Shown here: one piece after another, positions 60,776 to 64,000 of the stretch
How the letters are laid out: each line of letters starts with the position of its first letter
Numbering within the stretch: the stretch's first letter is position 1
Assembly: GCA_973895155.1 (NCBI GenBank)
Contig: OZ316893.1
Span: forward strand, 10,850,001-10,914,000
Direction of reading: 5' to 3'
Length of the DNA stretch: 64,000 nucleotides
Source: Marsupella aquatica
Lineage: Eukaryota; Marchantiophyta
Notes under the pieces: model-generated
Database searches by the model: none
What the model was told of the DNA's origin: nothing
Seen by the model: only the letters and a program-made list of their open reading frames with translations
Position numbers and translations under genes: made by a program

Positions 60776-61604
60776 GCTGCCAGGGCCTGATGTTTATCAT
60801 TAAAGTAAATACCAAAATTTGATCCTTATTTTCCAAGAGCAGGCTAAGGGTGTAGCAAGTGTCGAGCGAGTGGGAAGGCAGAGATCATGGGTTTGAAACT
60901 CACTGTGGGCAAGAGCTTTTTACATCACTACCCACTCAAAAGTGTGGATCAAACAAGCTTTTGTGACTCGAAAAGCGAATTGTATGAATGCCATAAATGA
61001 CATTCCAGGGAAAAGTTTTGCTGAATCCGTAGTCTAACCCACTAGAAGTACTGAAGCCCAAAGGAAGCTTCCAGTCAATCATCAGCCAAGGCCCAAAGTA
61101 GGTCCTAATAGAGCATCCCCACCAGTTTGACATGGTGAGACCCGCAAAGGGGAAAAGCAAGTCATGCTTGGATTAGAATGTTGACCCCACCATTGCTTCC
61201 CACTTAGCCACTTAGGCCCACAAAATTAAATGAAAAGCGAGACCAGTGCACATGGAAGTCAAAAGCAGGACCATATCAGGAATCTTATTTCTATGTCCCT
61301 ACACTGTGAATCTAGCTTTTAGTATTTTGTCTTTCAGTTGTGTATTTTTTATAATTTCAATATGCATCATATGTATTATTTACATTTTAATTTATCCTGG
61401 AACCCCTCTTAATGTTCTAAATTTTTGCTATCCTAGAGCTCTAATTTTACATTTTGCATCCATCCTTTTAGCAAATTTCAAAGAATCCCTACCACTTGAC
61501 AATGATTCTATCTCTTCTCATGAGTGAGAGAAAGAAATGACTCTAAACAATGTAGAGATATCTTGTTTGAAGTTCTACTCATGGTTTTATTTCCATGATT
61601 TGAG

Positions 61605-61629
61605 TATTATTATTATTATTATTATTATT
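61605..61629. repeat. (ATT)n microsatellite
   Basis: About eight uninterrupted ATT units, followed by a T run. Confidence 0.9.
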
Positions 61630-61973
61630 TTTGATTCGGTATTATTAACTAAGGCAAGTGAGTATCTGTACTTTATATGCATTACTCTTTAGTACCTTTG
61701 TACCATAGACATGTACCTTTACTGGTCATTATGTGAAATATGTTTTTCTTTGCATGTGCTATTGTACTTCTACTCTTGTATTTATCCCACTCAAATGACT
61801 CAATGTTAACATATCACTACAAGACAAAAAAAAATGCAAACAAATTCCAGGATGAGCATGCTATAATACACAGTTGCAAACATATGGCTCAACTTCTGGT
61901 GTTTGATGTCTTTTGAGGCAGGCTCTCTTGGCGCTTGTGAAATCCACAAAGATTGGCGACCAGTTCTGCCTGG

Positions 61974-62115
61974 GACCTGAAAAGTTTATCAACTAAGATA
62001 GTAGGCACCTGTGGCATTGATTTTCAGCAATAGTGCCCAGGAACCTGAAAAGTTTATCAACTAAGATAGTAGGCACAGGTGGGTTTGATTTCAGCAAGAG
62101 TGCCCAGGAACCTGA
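61974..62115. repeat. 68-bp tandem duplication
   Basis: Two diverged copies starting gacctgaaaagtttatcaac / aacctgaaaagtttatcaac, with the beginning of a third (cctgaatt). Confidence 0.8.
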
Positions 62116-62143
62116 ATTGACCAAACTGGGGCTGATGATTGGG

Positions 62144-62380
62144 GACACCACTAGGGATGCTTTGAACAGGCTGAGCTGAACCCCAACCAGCCACCGTCTT
62201 CTAACGCCACCCTCAATGAAGGAAGTGAAAGTTCACGAGTGCAGCCACCCCTGACACCACTAGGGATGCTTTGAACAGGCTGAGCTGAACCCCAACCAGC
62301 CACCGTCTTCTAACGCCACCCTCAATGAAGGAAGTGAAAGTTCACGAGTGCAGCCACCCCTCTTCTAACGCCACCCCTCA
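62144..62380. repeat. 109-bp tandem duplication
   Basis: Copies 62144-62252 and 62253-62361 look identical. A partial third copy (cttctaacgccaccc) follows. It lies directly beside the 68-bp duplication. Confidence 0.85.
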
Positions 62381-62471
62381 ATGCCTGAAGTGGGAAGGTT
62401 ACATAAACCCGATGGCACCGTTATGCGTCTCCGTGACTGAAGCGGGGAGGTTAAAAATGAACCCGCGCAGG

Positions 62472-62545
62472 GAACCGAACCGAACCGAACCGAACCGAAC
62501 CGAACCGAACCACACCGAACCGGCCCGGCCCGGCCCGGCCCGCCC
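62472..62545. repeat. Pentanucleotide microsatellite (GAACC)8 then (CGGCC)4
   Basis: Eight GAACC units, a short interruption, then four CGGCC units. The frame through it reads as an Arg-Thr-Glu-Pro-Asn repeat within a 98-codon open frame, which I regard as a by-product. Confidence 0.9.
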
Positions 62546-63744
62546 TCACCTCGCCGCACCCGTTCCCCTTCCAGTCAAGTCTCTCTGTCCTCAACGAATG
62601 CTGCCATCCGTGCCTTTCTGAAAACCCTAGTGTCACTGCTCTCTGTTCCACGCAGAGAACAAGGTGCCGTCGAACTAATTGTTTCCTGTTGCCGTGGCCC
62701 TGCTCTGCTCAACAGATCGATACGTGAATGACCGCACCTCCGAATCTCGTCCTCCCCTCTGCAAGGCGATTGGACTTTCGATGGCTGTCGTGGACAGGAA
62801 GTCTACCTCAGGACCCATAGTAAGATTGCCTGTAGAGCCCTGCAAAGTTTTGCTTTCCTTTCCTGCCCTCCGAGGGCCTTTCTCTGCCCTGGCTGTCAAA
62901 GCGGAAGGGCTCTTCGAGCTGGTGAATTGGAGCACCACCGAGTGAGATTGGAGATCTCCCGTCTCTCTCTGTGGCTGTTGGCTGTTGGCTTTGCCTCCCT
63001 TCATTCGCCAGGCTCGATAGTCTGGATGCCCGAGGGTTATTAGAAGGGTATTGTTATTTATGTTCAGGTCGCCTTTTGTGAAAAGTACCCGGTTGCTGAT
63101 TTGGGAATGACAAATGGGAAAGACTTAATCGCTGTTTAAGGATATTCAAGAGCATTTGACGAGTCTGCGTCCGATTATCTAGTTATTGTTGGTGCCAGTT
63201 TTTTTGTAGGGAAATTCTTTTCCACTTCTCGCACATCCTCTCCTCTCCTCTCCTCGTGCGAGCCTTGTACGGTTCAACTGACGATGCTGTCGAGATCCGT
63301 GGCCGAGGAGAATCTTCATAGTCTGTGTCGTCATCACCATCGCCACTACTGCCCTCCAAGATTTTGGTAGAAATGTTATCATATTTAAATGCTTGCTCCG
63401 GAGTACCAGTCTGTTCATGAATGAATTGTACATGTTCCGTCGAAAGCGAGACATAATTCCAGGGTTTCCATGCATGCAGCAACTACAAGCAATCACCACA
63501 AGGATGCCTGTCTGCCCGAGGCGTACAGCAGAAGTAGAGACTGAGAGAGAACTAGCGAGGAGGAAAAACTTGCAGGAGGACCAGCAAAATCGACTCAGTA
63601 TGGTGTGCTTCGATTAGGTTTTTTTATCAACCGCAGGAATCTTGAAGCGAGGGAGTGAGGGGAGAGGAAGGGAGAAGGTTTATTTATGGAACTCTAGGAA
63701 CGGGCTTTGACAAGTAACAAGATATTGAAGATAAATGTGACAAA

Positions 63745-64000
63745 ATGGTAGAAGCGAACCCGTCAGTGAAGCAGGCTATCAGTAGTTCTGTGCCCCCGGG
63801 GGACAAGCCCAGCAGCGATGCTTCCACGGGGTTCGTTACAGCACCAGCACCAGCCGCAGTGTCGGTGGTGACACAAATAGATTTAGGGCCCGTGCGCAGC
63901 AGTCCTCGCCTCGACTCCAATGCCAAAGGGAGCACTCTCTCGACCACCACCACCACCACCACCACGACCATCATAACCTCAGAGAAGAAGAAAAGAACGC
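63745..64000 (+). CDS. 5' end of an unidentified gene, cut by window edge
   Basis: The ATG at 63745 opens 85 codons with no stop to the window end. The product starts MVEANPSVKQAISSSVPPGD and is rich in Ser, Ala and Pro. It contains a run of nine Thr encoded by an (ACC)n microsatellite and then a basic cluster SEKKKRT. Composition and lack of stops suggest a disordered N-terminus of a regulatory, possibly nuclear, protein. I do not recognise the family. Stops upstream of the ATG in the leader make this start reasonable. Confidence 0.5.
   Translation, partial: MVEANPSVKQAISSSVPPGDKPSSDASTGFVTAPAPAAVSVVTQIDLGPVRSSPRLDSNAKGSTLSTTTTTTTTTIITSEKKKRT

Larger units (their letters stand above)
58973..63744. 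other. Intergenic with minisatellites, no firm gene
   Basis: About 4.8 kb separating two plus-strand genes. Apart from the repeats listed separately, there are only short open frames, for example a plus frame at 62679-62945 and minus frames near 63179-63499. I cannot assign any of them. The last 600 bases are the presumed promoter and leader of the gene starting at 63745. Confidence 0.4.

Noticed and set aside
62325-62621. 98-codon frame with Arg-Thr-Glu-Pro-Asn repeats
   Set aside because: Generated by the (GAACC)n microsatellite. No conserved sequence lies on either side.

Overview
The window is nuclear DNA of a land plant. The protein-coding genes have many GT-AG introns, mostly about 90-600 bases, and the best matches are plant-type families: a beta-galactosidase with a C-terminal SUEL lectin domain, a PASTICCINO1-type FKBP-TPR protein and an AT74-type phosphoglycerate-mutase-like protein. 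I lean towards a non-seed lineage (bryophyte or lycophyte) because of the intermediate gene size and one conserved-looking gene that I cannot place in any seed-plant family. That lean is inference. No bacterial, organellar or viral backbone is visible.

Layout. 1-2.7 kb: no firm gene, one candidate minus-strand exon. 2.75-5.7 kb (+): cytosolic tyrosyl-tRNA synthetase, ten exons, intact. 6.4-12.4 kb: a repeat-rich island with a 739-codon intronless ORF (coiled coil, three 60-residue repeats) between arrays of one minisatellite in opposite orientations, followed by an array with a period of about 155 bp that is split by about 1 kb of other sequence. 13.7-23.3 kb (-): beta-galactosidase, 18 exons, 945 residues. 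24.8-25.1 kb: a MITE. 27.1-29.3 kb (-): MPV17/PMP22 family membrane protein, three exons. 30.4 and 32.3 kb: foldback structures. 31.4-31.8 kb: solo LTR. 32.8-39.7 kb (+): PAS1-type immunophilin, 19 exons. 42.25-42.47 kb: decayed copy of part of the beta-galactosidase gene. 43.4-45.7 kb (-): unrecognised two-pass membrane protein with a cysteine-rich ectodomain. 49.7-50.6 kb: two broken gene fragments side by side, a two-EF-hand calmodulin-like piece and a BBR/BPC zinc-finger-like piece. 50.9-55.3 kb: old repeats, a second solo LTR of the same family inside a degenerate tandem array, and reverse-transcriptase-like debris. 56.3-59.0 kb (+): AT74-type phosphoglycerate-mutase-like gene with a GC-AG intron. 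60-62.5 kb: minisatellites. 63.7 kb to the end (+): the first 85 codons of another gene.

The genes do not form a pathway or operon. They are independent housekeeping and cell-wall genes separated by repeats of several ages. Exon models were built by joining donor and acceptor sites so that family motifs stay in frame. All five recognised genes close in frame with plausible lengths, as does the two-pass membrane protein model, which is the main support for the models. Expression, splice use and start codons cannot be proved from the sequence alone.
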